DNA of 64,000 nucleotides, taken from positions 310,001 through 374,000 of the forward strand of contig CM070911.1 in assembly GCA_036417435.1 (NCBI GenBank). The letters run 5' to 3'. How positions within the stretch are numbered: the first letter of the stretch is position 1; each line of letters begins with the position of its first letter. Source of the stretch: Inia geoffrensis (Eukaryota; Chordata; Mammalia; Artiodactyla; Iniidae). The notes under the pieces are model-generated. The model saw only the letters and a list, made by a program, of their open reading frames with translations, did no database searches and was not told the DNA's origin. A program made the translations under genes and the position numbers. This document shows, piece by piece, positions 35,371 to 46,414 of this stretch.

Positions 35371-35954
35371 CCTCCCCAAACCCTTCCTGCGTCCAAAAGT
35401 TTTCAGCCCAGAGTCCTTCTCAGACACAATGAACTGAAGATTCTCCAAGTTTAATGACAGTGATTTCTTGAATTACTTGAGGTTTTCATATTAAAGCTGC
35501 GTTTTGGTTACATATGTTCATAGGTGTTTCGAACTGAGGTAAGTATAATTGACGGGCTTGGTTGGCTGATCTATTGCTAATTACCTGAGGTGGTGTTTTT
35601 AATTTCGTTATTTTCCAATAGAGGATGGCAACAATTCCAGCTATTTGAGCTACTCATTTATTTAGTACTGGTTTGTTGAAATGTTCTTATGAGAGTGACT
35701 TTAGAAGGAATTTTAACAATGTTTCATAATAGTTAAACAATTATTAATAATGTGTCTATGAACCTAGGGTCATACCCTTACATATCGTAATTTATTAAAA
35801 CTAATTGAATGAAATACCACATTAATTACATCAATTTTACAGATACCTGGTGACCTGTGTATTTTCATGTTATTTACTAAACCCCCTTCCTTTGCTGTCG
35901 CGGTTAGAAGCTCTCCCCTTGAATTTCGGTTCAGCATCAGTAAGCCCAGCATGT

Positions 35955-36065
35955 ATGGTAGAGGAATGTAAGCTCTTTGACGCCAGAACGCTAGGGGCTA
36001 TTTTGGCAAACACAGCGCATCATCACCTGGCACTTTCCAGGTGCTCAGAAAGATATGTTCCTCTG
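35955..36065 (+). mobile_element. L2 3' end (old)
   Basis: 'gtaagctctttgacgccagaa ... catcacctggcactttccaggtgctcagaaagatatg' follows the L2 3' layout (gtaagctccatgagggcaggg ... gcctggcacatagtaggtgctcaataaatatt). Confidence 0.45.
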
Positions 36066-36958
36066 GGACCGGCAGGGAATTGAAAAATCACTGTTTTCTT
36101 TCAAATGGCTTCATGAATTTTCCTTAATGCTTAATATAATGCACTTTTTTTTTTTTTTTTTTAGTTTTATGGGGGAAAAGGGTGTTTTGATGCTAACATT
36201 TTAATGAATGATTTTTTTTACAAATTAAAATCTCAGTGCCCCAAATTATTCCCCCAAATGTGTTCAGACCACTTCTAAAAGTTGGAAAGGCAGTAATGAA
36301 AAATTCCCTCGTTTATGGTCTCAAAGAAAGGGTCACACGGTTTATTTACAAACGATCCAATTAAAATGAGAAAGCTTCGTATGTTACGTTATTTGCTTGT
36401 GTGAGTTACATGCGCTCCTAGCACACGGCTGTCCCAGTAATGGGGAGCAGGGTCCCCGTGATACGCGGATGATGGGTATCCAGTCCGTCCTGCAGCTCCT
36501 CTTGTCGAAAATCCCCCCTTTAGCCTGTGAACGTGTCTTTGTGGAAACGTAGGGCAGCATTCAATTAAGTGAAAATGCACATCAACCTTTACGCATCTGC
36601 TTAAAGGTGAATGTAGGTGAATACGGTTCCCAAGTTTTAACAATTTACCCCCGATAAAATTACCGCAGTTATTTAACAAGATAACTCATTAGTTCTCTTA
36701 GGCAGGTAAAATCACTTGAACATTATATAAGTTACGGGGAAGTCATGGTATATCATAAATAAACCAAAAATATCCTCAGCCTGCAAAGCAGTAAGCTTCA
36801 AGACTGGCTGCGGGGTATTCAGTGCTACAACGGGACCCAATGGGGCGAACAGGGCCTTCAGATCCCAGAGCTGAGTGTCTGCCCTTGGCTGTCCGCATCT
36901 CCAAGGCCACTTCCCTTCTTGGACAGTCTTGGTCAGGGAATCGTTGCCATCTGGCTAC

Positions 36959-37100
36959 CTCATCTCTAAGTTCCAGGTCCAGGAGTCTGTGAGCATGATT
37001 ATAAATTAATGCGAGCATGGAGCCAATCATCTGCAGTTTTTTTCTTATTTGCACATATTTGTCTAACTCTGCATGAAAAACATTTTCATCACAGAAATTC
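36959..37100 (-). other. weak candidate internal coding exon
   Basis: On the minus strand an acceptor-like tract (ccttatctctgacaag) precedes a 142-bp open segment and GAG|GTAGCC follows as a possible donor. The translation has a natural amino-acid mix (DENVFHAELDKY, KLQMIGSMLAL, HRLLDLELRDE) and could form an amphipathic helix. I do not recognise a family. The frame stays open past both proposed splice sites, so the exon limits are only inferred. It sits in the repeat-poor block. Confidence 0.2.
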
Positions 37101-38689
37101 CTTGTCAGAGATAAGGTGGTCTGCCCCTCCGCAGGCCGTGCAGCCACCCTTGGTGGCCGAGTCTGCCGTTCACACGAGGGGCTCCCACCACCTCCCTGCT
37201 GCATCTTTGGGAGTGTCTGCCCAAGGGGCGCGCTGCTCTGTGATCTACCGAGCCTGCCGGTCAGCGCTTCCTACTCCTGTGGGGTCAGGAAGCAAACCTA
37301 GGGCTCGGGGCCAGCTGGGGGTGCTTCCACAATCCCTGGAGGCTGGAGGGGCAGGGCCGCTGCTGCCGGCTGGTGGTGGTTTCCACGGCAACCTCCCGCC
37401 AGGGCAGTTTCCTCTTTCACCTCCTTCAAGAAGAAGGGAGGGCCCTCTGGGAGCTGCCGCTGGAATGACGGTGCTCTTCAGGTAGTATACACTTGACTAG
37501 AAACTCAGCCGAAATCATTTAACTAATTCTGTGCATAAACAGAGGAATAGGGTTTGCTGGTGCTGGCTACTATTTCCATTCGCAAAATCTGGACTATGCC
37601 TATTTTTCTTAGCCATCTGTATGTTCACTAGAGAATTGTTTCTCTCCCATAACAATTTTGACACGTAGAGCAGAAAAAGCCACATCATTAGGAAATTTGA
37701 GTTTCCCAGCACGTATGTCCTGACCCAGTTCAGAGTCCACTTATCCACCTGTTTAGTGTCAGGTTTGTGGTTTTGAGGAAGCTCATTTGAGGAAGAGTGT
37801 AGCTTTAAAATGTGTTTGAAATAAAGAATCTGGCACTCATGTTATATATGATGAAAGGTGCTCTGGCTTTAGTATTTTCTACAAGTAAACTTTTGATTTT
37901 TAAATAGATGTCGCACACACTGCTCCACTAAGACCTGCTGGATACCTAGGCCCTGTCCCCAGGATAGAGGGAAACATCTTAATTAATCCTGAACTTGCCG
38001 TGTTTTAAAAAATAACAGCTCTATTCATTCCATGAAAGATAGGAGATGGGCAGAACACTTGTGTTCTGGTCCAGGTTGAAAAATAGCTCAAATAACTAGC
38101 GTCTGTGTGGGTGTTGGCAGATGTCTTGCTCTGACTATTTCAGGAGATCCGCACGGTTCCCTTCAGAAGGGAGCATTAGCCTTGCGGGCACGTCCAGTAG
38201 AAACTCGACTGGTTAAGTCTGGTGCGAGGCCGGTGCGGAGTGGTCCTCAGGGCCCCGGCACTGCGGGCCATGTGCTCTGTGTTCTTTCCCTGCACCCTTT
38301 GCCTCGCCTGGTTCGGTCACCTCTGGTGCCTCTGGCCTTGGGGTCTCCTGCGAGCCTCGCCTGTTAAAGGGGCCCCAGAAACTTCCAGGGCCACATGATC
38401 AGTGCTCACTCTGGGACACTTTTCGTGACATTCAGGGCGCAGCCCGTGCTCCTGTTCATTCATTTTCACTGTCGTACAATCACTTCATGCTGTGACCATT
38501 TCACAATTCCTTTTCTATTCTTATGGCAATGGAATTTCAGCTTTTTCACAGGTTATTAGATCCCTAACTCACACCATAAAAAGTCTAAGTTTTAGACTGA
38601 GGATTTCATTCAAGATATCAGAAGGAAACGCAGTAATGAGACAGTAATGAGAGACGCTGATGAAATAAGACCACGAAGTGCCAGGCTCT

Positions 38690-38880
38690 TGTGAGCGTGT
38701 CTCTGCTGTGAATGCCTTAACCTCATGACAGCCCTACACAGGGGTCATACACAGGGGTCCTGCTGTCATCTTATTTCACCAAAATTGAGGCTACAACCCT
38801 GAGGGGTTACGTGACTTGCCCAAGCTTGCTCTGCTCGCAGTGGACGGGCCTGAATCGAAATCGGGTGTTTGGTGTTAGAC
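38690..38880 (-). mobile_element. MIR SINE fragment
   Basis: 'taacctcatgacagccctacacagggg ... ttgaggctacaaccctgaggggttacgtgacttgcccaagcttgctc ... gggcctgaatcgaaatc' is the antisense MIR core. It includes a 14-bp internal duplication (catacacaggggtc-like) near 38732-38760. Confidence 0.7.
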
Positions 38881-39600
38881 TCACTCGACAGCTCACTCTC
38901 CTACCTCACGGACTGAAAGGCTCTTCAACAGGCAAGAGCTGCTTCCGGGACGGCCAGCTCCCCTTTCTCTTCGCCTGGGACAGTCTGGCCCTTGAACTCA
39001 GTTTCCCCTGCAGCCTCTATTTCTGTCCGGGTGGGAGACAGTGGTCCTACCCTACCTGCCTCTCAGCCTGGGACCCAGCAGTGCTGCCACGTGTCCTTCC
39101 CTCACTGGGGCAGGGGCGGGACCTGCTCGCCCCAGCTCACATCAGGCCACCTCTCCAGGCGCTGTCCCCTGTGGCCACCAGACACTTGGCCACAGTCCTG
39201 TCCACCCAGCGGGGGTGGAAGTGTCTCCACAAAGAAGCACTGACTGGTACGTGAGTGAAAATAATTGGCTTCAAAATGTTTGGGAGTAAAGTATCATTTA
39301 TACAAAGAATCCAGTCTAGAGGTTTGTAAAGTCTCTGCCTGTATAGAGACTGGATTATTCTGCACGATTTCCAAATAATGTGGATCACATTCCTTCAGCT
39401 TAGCAAGGGCCAGCATATAGTCCCCCGGCAGTCTTTGCTGATCACGTACGTGTTCACAAACCGAACATTTTACAGGCAAGTGCACGTAAATGTGAACCTG
39501 GCCTGGGGCCCGCTCAGAGGACCCGACCCTGCAGAGGACGGGACAGGACGAACGTCTTCAGGTCACTCATCCGGGCCTTGTAAGGGGCCTTCTAATTACC
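38881..39600. other. unassigned sequence
   Basis: GC-rich at 38930-39240, where overlapping frames on both strands appear. No exon or repeat is recognised. Confidence 0.5.
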
Positions 39601-40020
39601 TGAGTGCTGGCGGGAAACCGCGTCAGAGCATCTGCTGAGTCCGACCAAGCCCGTGTGATCAACGCTGGGGGCGGGTGTGACCGAGGGTTCAGAGTTCCGG
39701 GGCCTCCTGGACGCTGACAGGCCGACCCGGTTCGGAGGGAGGTGGGTGTGAGCGCAGCGGCCAGGGGTGGGGGGAGCAATAGAGACGCCCGACCCGGGAA
39801 GCGGGGCCCAGGGGCACCACGAGGGACCCTCCCGGCTGAGCCCGCTGCCAGGCCCTCTCGATGCACAGCAGGGGGAGGAAGGGTCCGTCTGTTTCCTGGG
39901 GGCCTCGCCGTGGAGACGCTGTGCGCAGGCACGTCCCTGCACGGCAGGTGCACGACCCGCCGGGAGGCCCCTCGTGCAATCTCCGCCCCAGAGGCTCCAG
40001 GATCGTCATCGGGGAAATAA
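39601..40020. promoter_or_regulatory. CpG island-like block
   Basis: A hand count gives about 37 CpG in 420 bp at roughly two-thirds GC, an observed/expected ratio near 0.8. No repeat explains it. Long frames are open on both strands, as expected for CpG-rich sequence. No exon was recognised. Confidence 0.55.
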
Positions 40021-40672
40021 AGGGCGACTCCTGTGTCCTGAGTCCCCACCTCAGCCTCGGTTACCACGCGTCCTAGGTCCTGACTTACTGTGCAGTGAAC
40101 CGACCAGGAAACTACAGTAATAGGTAATTTATAAAACTGACAAAAATCCTCCGCTAATGCCAGGAATAACTGAAGATTTTCAGAAAGGAAACAGGAATAT
40201 TTCCTGGTGTAAATAATAGATAAAGAATGAAAAAGAATAAATGAACACGATCCAGCAGTACTCCCCTTAGGGGACAATAAACCCCGAAAAGTCCAATTTG
40301 TGCAGCAGGCCCATTAGGCAGGAAGTTAGAAAGCCAGACACTGTCCTTGGGCTCTGAGGGGAGTGACCTAATGCAGGGCTTGATGCCTCAAATAAAAACT
40401 GCGGAAGGAACAGCAACGTTTCATTATCTTGCATCAGCTCAGTATGAACAGGCTTTATCCAAGATGATTTCTTTCAGCAAATGCAGGGCGTGTGCCACGT
40501 GGCTGCCCGGTGCATCCCGGGGTCGGGGGCCCAGGTACACATGCACCTTTGGTAGTGCTGTGCATCGGCTTGAATCCTGAGGCTTTAACTCAGCTGCTGT
40601 TCTCATTTTGTACCTAACTATTTTCTTTTGAGGTAACTATCTTACTGAGAGAAGTTGCTGTTTTTAAGATAG

Positions 40673-40673
<1 letters not shown>
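40021..40673. other. unassigned sequence
   Basis: AT-rich. No gene or repeat family is recognised. It ends at the SINE target duplication (40665-40673). Confidence 0.5.
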
Positions 40674-40759
<86 letters not shown>

Positions 40760-40950
40760 CTGTATGCGGGCCTCTCACTGTTGTGGTCTCTCCCGTTGCG
40801 GAGCACAGGCTCCGGACGCGCAGGCCCAGCGGCCATGGCTCACGGGCCCAGCCGATCCGCGGCATGTGGGATCCTCCCAGACCGGGGCACGAACCGGTGT
40901 CCCCTGCATCGGCACGCAGACTCTCAACCACTGCGCCACCAGGGAAGCCC
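40674..40950 (-). mobile_element. CHR-2-like cetacean SINE with (TA)n-(T)n tail
   Basis: Full-length antisense copy. The exact target duplication taagatagg lies at 40665-40673 and 40951-40959. Between the left duplication and the SINE body lie about 26 AT units and then about 33 T. Confidence 0.95.
40676..40759. repeat. (AT)n microsatellite followed by T tract
   Basis: AT dinucleotides run at 40676-40727, and T at 40728-40759. Both lie inside the SINE's duplicated target, so the array evolved within the SINE tail. Confidence 0.95.
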
Positions 40951-40959
40951 TAAGATAGG

Positions 40960-41414
40960 TTAGATATTTTTAAAAATAGAAGTTTAAACCATATTGCTGT
41001 GGTGAACCCTCATACATTTCTATTTTCTACAAGAAAAAAATCAGGAGTTTAAATTTTTATTTTAGTAACAGGGCCATTCTAACAATAACTTTTGCCCTGT
41101 GTTAGTGATCATAACATTAATTCCGGGGATTGTAGCTCTTCGGCTCCATTCACACATAAGTGAGTCTCTCTACATGGATGGTTTCAACATGCTGGTCCCT
41201 GTACTGAAGGCAGAGCTCATGTAAGACTTTGTATTACTTTTCCTATGACTATGAGTTTTTTCCAGTATTTTCACCAAAGTCCCTCGTGAGGCAGTCAGGA
41301 CAGGTCTGCTGTTGAGTGAAGTCTGCGAGGTCGAGGTCGGGGCTGGGTGAACAGGCAAAGTCTGGTGGACACCGAACCCAGCCCAGCATTACAGCTCGTC
41401 CCAGTGAGTGCGGG
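40960..41414. other. unassigned sequence
   Basis: No gene or repeat is recognised. Confidence 0.5.
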
Positions 41415-41662
41415 GTGCCCGCGCTCTGCCCGGATGGTCCCGGGGGTGCCCGCGCTTTGCCCGGACGGTGCCAGGGGGCGCCCACGCTCTGTCCGGACGG
41501 GCCTGGGGGTGCCCGCGCTCTGCCCGGACGGTCCCGGGGTGCACGCGCTCTGCCCGGACGGTCCCGGCGGTGCCCGCGCTCTGCCCGGACGGTCCTGGGG
41601 GTGCCCACGCTCTGCCCGGATGGTCCTGGGGGTGCCCGCGCTCTACCTGTCTGGTGCATCCA
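41415..41662. repeat. GC-rich minisatellite, eight units of 30-32 bp
   Basis: The unit reads about gtgcccgcgctctgcccgga plus cggtcctgggg. Unit starts are at 41415, 41446, 41478, 41509, 41539, 41570, 41601 and 41632. Units differ by a few bases each. It is CpG-rich and open on both strands only because it is repetitive. Confidence 0.95.
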
Positions 41663-43254
41663 CAGCCCTGGCCGATGCTCTGGTGTTTCGTGCTCACACT
41701 GCATCTGGGCTGGCTGAATGTTTGAAGTAAACTGACCAGAATAGACGTGATCATCATGTATTTTTTCTGTCTTACTCAAATCATTATCAATGTGCCCAAT
41801 CTTATAGTGATTTCTTTATGAATATCTTTCTAAATTTAAAAAACAAGGGATGTAATTAAGGCTTGAGCTCGCTTGCGTATGGCTATATGGCCAGGTTGTA
41901 AAAATGTACCTCTTTACCTTACAGTTTGCCTTCTCAAACCCAGTAGTGTACTTTGACTGATTAATTTTTCTTCTCATGGTTTCCTTCCAAGGATGTCTCT
42001 GGTAGGAAAGGTACATAAAATTACAATAAGTATCTTTGCATAATATATTTCAATTACTGAGATAACTCAGCAGTAGTGGTTTGGGGATATGTGTGTGTTT
42101 TAAGAATGACAGTCTTACTTCATTTTGTTCTGGTAGCTTGGGGAAATTCTTGGAAGGCGCCTAATAATGGACAAATAAGACACGTTTCTGTTTAGCATAT
42201 CAGCTATCTTATAAAAATGAATATTTTCTGTAGATTCAGGGGGTAGGATCAGGTTATTACAAGCCCTTTAACCAATTAAATTTATAACTAACTTTGAAGA
42301 AAATTTATGGAACAAACGACTACTGAACACACACATCCATCTTCCTTTTGTCTCTGATCCTAAACAGATATCAGAAAATAAGTTAATTCCAGGAAAATGC
42401 TGGGAGGCAGGAAACAGAGCCATCAGCATACCAAAAACTTGAGAAGTGTCCCGAATTGAAGAAGTGGATGGCGTCCTATCCTTAGAGAGAAAAGTTCTAG
42501 GGCAACTCCAATTCTCAGCACCAAGTGCAGAGAATTGAGCCCAGAGACAAGAGCCATTGATGGAGGGCTTGCCCGAGAGCAGACAGATGGAAAGAAAGGA
42601 TGGAGACGGTCCTTCCAGTGCATAACTGGGGAGGGCATTCACAGTGCTCAGCCAGGCCCTTGCCCTTTCCCCAAATTGTGCTGAAGCTTGGGGGGACACC
42701 AGCAGAGTTTTCCCAGAGGCTACAGTAGCAAATGGGTGATGAGGCCACTAACCAGTAAAGCCAGGGGATCATACATCCACACGAGTCTGGCTGCAAAGCT
42801 TGCCCAACTCAATGGGAGCCAAGTCAGGTTCATTCTCCACAATGATCGAGATAGATGAGCCCTTGTGCTTGGAACCTGCACCTGCACGTGGCCACCAGAA
42901 ACTGCAAACACAGAACGGGTCTTCGTGAAAACCGACACTTAGAAGAGATGCGTCAGGACTTGTATTTCCTCTGAGACGGAAGAGTGTCATTCCTCCCAGG
43001 TCCTTCCCTTACAACCAAAGCACCTTACACAGCACAACAAACAGGTAAGGTGGGAGAAGAAGACGGGGCTTGGACCTCGCAGAGTTCCCATACAGCCTGG
43101 GCAGGTGAGTCCCCTGGAGTCCTTGGAGCTCCTGCAATCAAAGCACCTCCCCAGATATTTAGAAATCTTTAGAAAGATGTGGGAACTGCGGGTTACAGAT
43201 ACAATGAACCTGAGAGTCCAGGTAAGGCTGAAAACACAAGTACCGTTTCAGACT
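41663..43254. other. unassigned 1.6-kb stretch
   Basis: No family is recognised with confidence. The part at 42270-43230 has the even composition of an old transposon, but I could not place it. Confidence 0.45.
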
Positions 43255-43410
43255 GTGGAATAGTGCATCTCCAAGTGTGGTCCCCAACTAGCTGCCTGGG
43301 CATTGCCTGGAAATCGTTAGAAGTGCAAATTCTCGGACCCCTAAACCTCTGAATCAGAGACTCCTGTGCATACAACCCAGGGCTTTGCAAGTTCTTCTGT
43401 GCTCACTGGA
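43255..43410. mobile_element. MER5-like hAT miniature element (1 of 3)
   Basis: 'ctccaagtgtggtccccaact ... agaagtgcaaattctcggacccc ... ctgaatcagagactcctg' follows the MER5 layout. Confidence 0.65.
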
Positions 43411-43539
43411 GTGGGAGACTGCTGCTGTATGAGAAAGTTAGAATCCTGGAGCCCCTTCCCGCTCACGAGAGCCTGGACATCGCCTCCCCACCTCGGCAGA
43501 AGCCTGCAGACACAGGACCCTGGAGGTCCAATTTCTAGA

Positions 43540-43672
43540 GACGTGCTCCTCAAACTTGAATGTGCATCCAGATTCCTATTAAACAGATGGTGATGTAACA
43601 GATCTGGGTTGGGGCTGGGGATGATGCATGTTTAATAAGCTCCCAGGGGCAGGACCACACTGAGTGTCAGGG
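43540..43672. mobile_element. MER5-like hAT miniature element (2 of 3)
   Basis: 'gtgctcctcaaacttgaatgtgcatccagattcc ... ttaataagctcccagg ... accacactgagtg' has both MER5-like ends. It is diverged in the middle. Confidence 0.65.
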
Positions 43673-43676
43673 ATCA

Positions 43677-43790
43677 GAGTGGTGCTTCCAGACTTGGCTG
43701 CATGGATAACCTGGGGAGCCCTGCAAACTGCTGGGGTGGGAGCCCCACCCTTGAGGATCCCCGAATTGGTGTGTGTGTGGTCTAAGCACT
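43677..43790 (+). mobile_element. MER5-like hAT miniature element (3 of 3)
   Basis: 'agtggtgcttccagacttggctgcatggataacctggggagccctgcaaa ... ggagccccacccttgaggatccc' matches the left half of MER5A. The right half is lost or diverged. Confidence 0.65.
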
Positions 43791-44149
43791 GCCTGCCACT
43801 GCCCCGACAGAGACCTCTGAGGCAGGGGACTCTCCTACAGCTGAAGTGAGCATTCCAGACCCTAAGTGGGGAATTAGGAAAGTTCCTACACGGAAGAGTG
43901 GAGCTCCAGTCTCCTCTTCAACAGCTTCCAGGCAGAAGTTTATATGGTTACTTGTGGGGAAACTTGCCCAAATGAAAAGAACCAGAGAAATTAATATTTG
44001 AGTCTCCACCTGATCAGGCAATATGTTCTCCCCACACTGACACACAAGGTGGTGAAGTGAAAGAAAGCCAGGCAATTAATGTTCAGTTTGAAACTGTAAA
44101 GGCTAAAAAGAATCTTTTCTATAACGTTCCCTCAAGTATCTGGAAATCA
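43791..44149. other. unassigned sequence
   Basis: No gene or repeat is recognised. Confidence 0.5.
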
Positions 44150-44450
44150 GCTTAACGGGAATTGTGGGAGATTTACAATTGTGGAAACCTATAAAGAAAG
44201 AAAATGTCTCACCTAACAAAGAGACAGTCTTACGGAGAATTCACCATTTAAAGCTGACAATTCTCCCCAATTAATCTACTAAATCAACTCAATTAAAATA
44301 TTAAATGACTTCCATTGAAAATATCAAATCTCCAATAGGATTTCTGGTGGAACTCGAAAAGCCAATTCTGAAATTCATCTACAATATACACAAGCTCAGC
44401 CAGGTCAATTCCCAGATAAATGGCAACCGTGCTCATCGCAGAAGCTGCTC
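44150..44450 (+). mobile_element. old LINE-1 ORF2 fragment
   Basis: 'aatctactaaatcaactcaattaaaatattaaatgacttcc' followed by 'ccaattctgaaattcatctac' aligns by order with the L1 ORF2 region reading '[16 protein letters not shown]...ILKFIW'. Stops and frame changes are frequent. Confidence 0.55.
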
Positions 44451-44550
44451 ACAAAGAATGTGCTGTTCAATTTTAATACAAAAACGTACACTGTCTCTGT
44501 CTTTCCTTGATTAATAATTTTTAGTAAGTTTTGAGGATTCTTAGTTTTTA

Positions 44551-44626
44551 ACCATAAACTTAATGTAAGAAAACTATCTTGTGAAGAAACCATAAACTTA
44601 ATGTAAGAGAACTATCCTGTGAAGAA
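44551..44626. repeat. two-copy tandem duplication, 38-bp unit
   Basis: 'accataaacttaatgtaaga' begins at 44551 and at 44589. The two 38-bp units differ at about two bases, so this is a recent duplication. Confidence 0.92.
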
Positions 44627-44734
44627 TGAAGGACACAGCGAACGCTACGAGCTGGCTAAGTGCTCACAGCCAGTGGACCCTGAGACCGTACAGAACATTC
44701 TCTCTGAAACCAGACCACCAGTTTTTTCGGCATA

Positions 44735-45055
44735 TCATACATTTTATTCTTTGAAAAGATGTAAGACTTACACAATACCCTAGCCACATTAATCAAGAAA
44801 AAACAGAGATGATCTACATTTTCATATCAAATTTTTAATAGTAAACCATGCATTTATAATAATGTAATATGAAAATGTAGACCTAATAGAAAATTTTCTA
44901 GAGAAATATATCTTTTACCAAAATTGATTCAAGAAGAAATAGAAGGCTGAATATCCTGTATATCCACGAACAAAATGGAATCAGTTAATGATAAAGATCT
45001 ACCGAAAAAAAAAAAAGAAAGTCCCAGTTAGTGACATGCGTTAACCAAACTCTCA
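44735..45055 (+). mobile_element. old LINE-1 ORF2 fragment (more 5' part of ORF2)
   Basis: 'ctttgaaaagatgtaagac ... ccctagccacattaatcaagaaaaaa ... ttgattcaagaagaaatagaaggctg' matches the ORF2 segment before the reverse transcriptase (LARLIKKK ... QEEIE). Confidence 0.6.
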
Positions 45056-45074
45056 GGGGATAAGAAAATGACTA

Positions 45075-45400
45075 ACTTTTAGTTTACAGATTTTATTTTT
45101 CAGAACAGTTTTCGGTTCACAACAAAGTTAAGAGGACGATACAGAGACTTCCCGTATTTTCTCTACCCCGACGCAAGCATAGCACCCACCCCCATCATCG
45201 AATCCCCACATGGTACGTTTGTTACAACTGATGAATCCACATGACACATAGCCACCCAGAGTCCATGGTTAACCTTAGGGTTCTCTGCTGGTGTTGTTCA
45301 TTCTGTGGGTTTAGACAAATGTAAGCGTGACGGGTCTCCATCTTTATAGTATAACACAGTGTATTTTCACTGCCCCAAATCCTCTGTGCTCCACAGACAT
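45075..45400 (-). mobile_element. old LINE-1 3' UTR (L1MC/MD-like)
   Basis: 'cagaacagttttcggttcacaacaaagttaagagg', 'gtacgtttgttacaactgatgaatcc', 'gtccatggttaaccttagggttc', and 'ttttcactgccccaaatcctctgtgctcc' follow the antisense L1M 3' UTR in order. Confidence 0.8.
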
Positions 45401-46414
45401 CAATTTTTAAACATTATTTTAGCTGTTAATGAATCATGAGGCATGACAAGTTGCAAGGACATAGCCAGGCCAACCCCAGAACCCGCCTTTGAGCGTCACC
45501 CCACTCTACTGCTGCGTCTTCGGGGTGCTGCCGAGAAACAGAAGCTGATGTTTCCACAGAAGGAATTCAGTCCAGGGAAATGGACACAGAGGCATCTCAG
45601 GGTCCCCGAGTTCAGGGACGATGCTTCAGAGTGGCCTAGACCCCGGGGAGGGTTGCTGGTCCCTCCTCTTCCCAGAGCAGGTGGGCTGTGCTGGGTGTGT
45701 TGGAGGAGATGGTCACTGGGACCACCCACTGCTCCAGGGGACAGCCACTGACTACATCGGAGAGAGGGTGGTGGACGCCAGCATCGCAGTGTCCCTCACT
45801 GAGAACCGGTCTCAGCTGTTCGAAGCAGTGCCCACGTGCTCTGCGGGTTTGGGGGTGGACGTGGGGCTGAGAGGCAAGATGGCTGAGCGTGGACGGAGCG
45901 CAGGGTTGCCCCACTGGTTTGGGGGCTTTCCCTCGGAAACGTCTCCTTTGGCTTCTGTCACTGCTGCCCAGGACGCCAATATCCTTCTGCCTGCCTTTTA
46001 CTCACACCGTTCCCTTGTTTCTCTTTGGAACTTTGAAAACCTACCCTTTTCATCTTGCATCCCCAGATTCTATGGTTATCTGTTTTGGTCTGAGTTTTCT
46101 TATTCATTACCAAGGATACTGAATGCCCCTCTACATTTGTGAATTTTATGGCCTTTATTTCTGGGAAACCTTTTGATTTCGTAAAAGTATTTTTCTCCTT
46201 ATGCTTTCTCTGTTCTGTCTTTCTGGAGCTCTATTATTTTTCAAATGCTGCACTCCTTATTCTAGTATCTAATGTTCCTATTTTTTCCTCTCACATTTTC
46301 CATTTCTTTTCTTATTTCTTATTTTTTCTATTTCCAGAAGAGACCCTCAACTTTATTTTATCATCTTTTGTGTTGATTTTTATTTCATTTCTCCCACCAT
46401 ATACTTAGTTTTAA
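45401..46414. other. unassigned sequence
   Basis: GC-rich at 45480-45920 with overlapping frames, then T-rich at 46140-46400. The T-rich part may be an old element cut by the 46.4-kb palindrome, since T-rich sequence continues after it. I could not name it. Confidence 0.45.

Larger units (their letters stand above)
35375..38689. other. repeat-poor block, possible conserved regulatory region
   Basis: Apart from one likely L2 end (35955-36065) and a T tract (about 36145-36162), no transposon is recognised across 3.3 kb. The sequence at 35440-37100 is AT-rich with several TAATTA/CTAATTAC-type homeodomain-like words. It turns GC-rich at 37110-37460. This pattern is common in conserved non-coding regions, but conservation cannot be seen from one sequence. 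A candidate exon at 36959-37100 is listed separately. Confidence 0.35.

Noticed and set aside
39567..40277. 236-codon minus-strand frame
   Set aside because: Spans the second CpG-rich block and overlaps plus-strand frames. The composition (Arg/Pro/Gly) is typical of non-coding CpG-rich DNA.
41249..41779. 176-codon minus-strand frame with repeated Arg/Gly/Pro blocks
   Set aside because: It is the translation of the 31-bp minisatellite, and the repeats shift frame because 31 is not a multiple of three.
45443..46142. Frames of 102 and 173 codons
   Set aside because: Overlap one another and a minus-strand frame in GC-rich sequence; no motif recognised.
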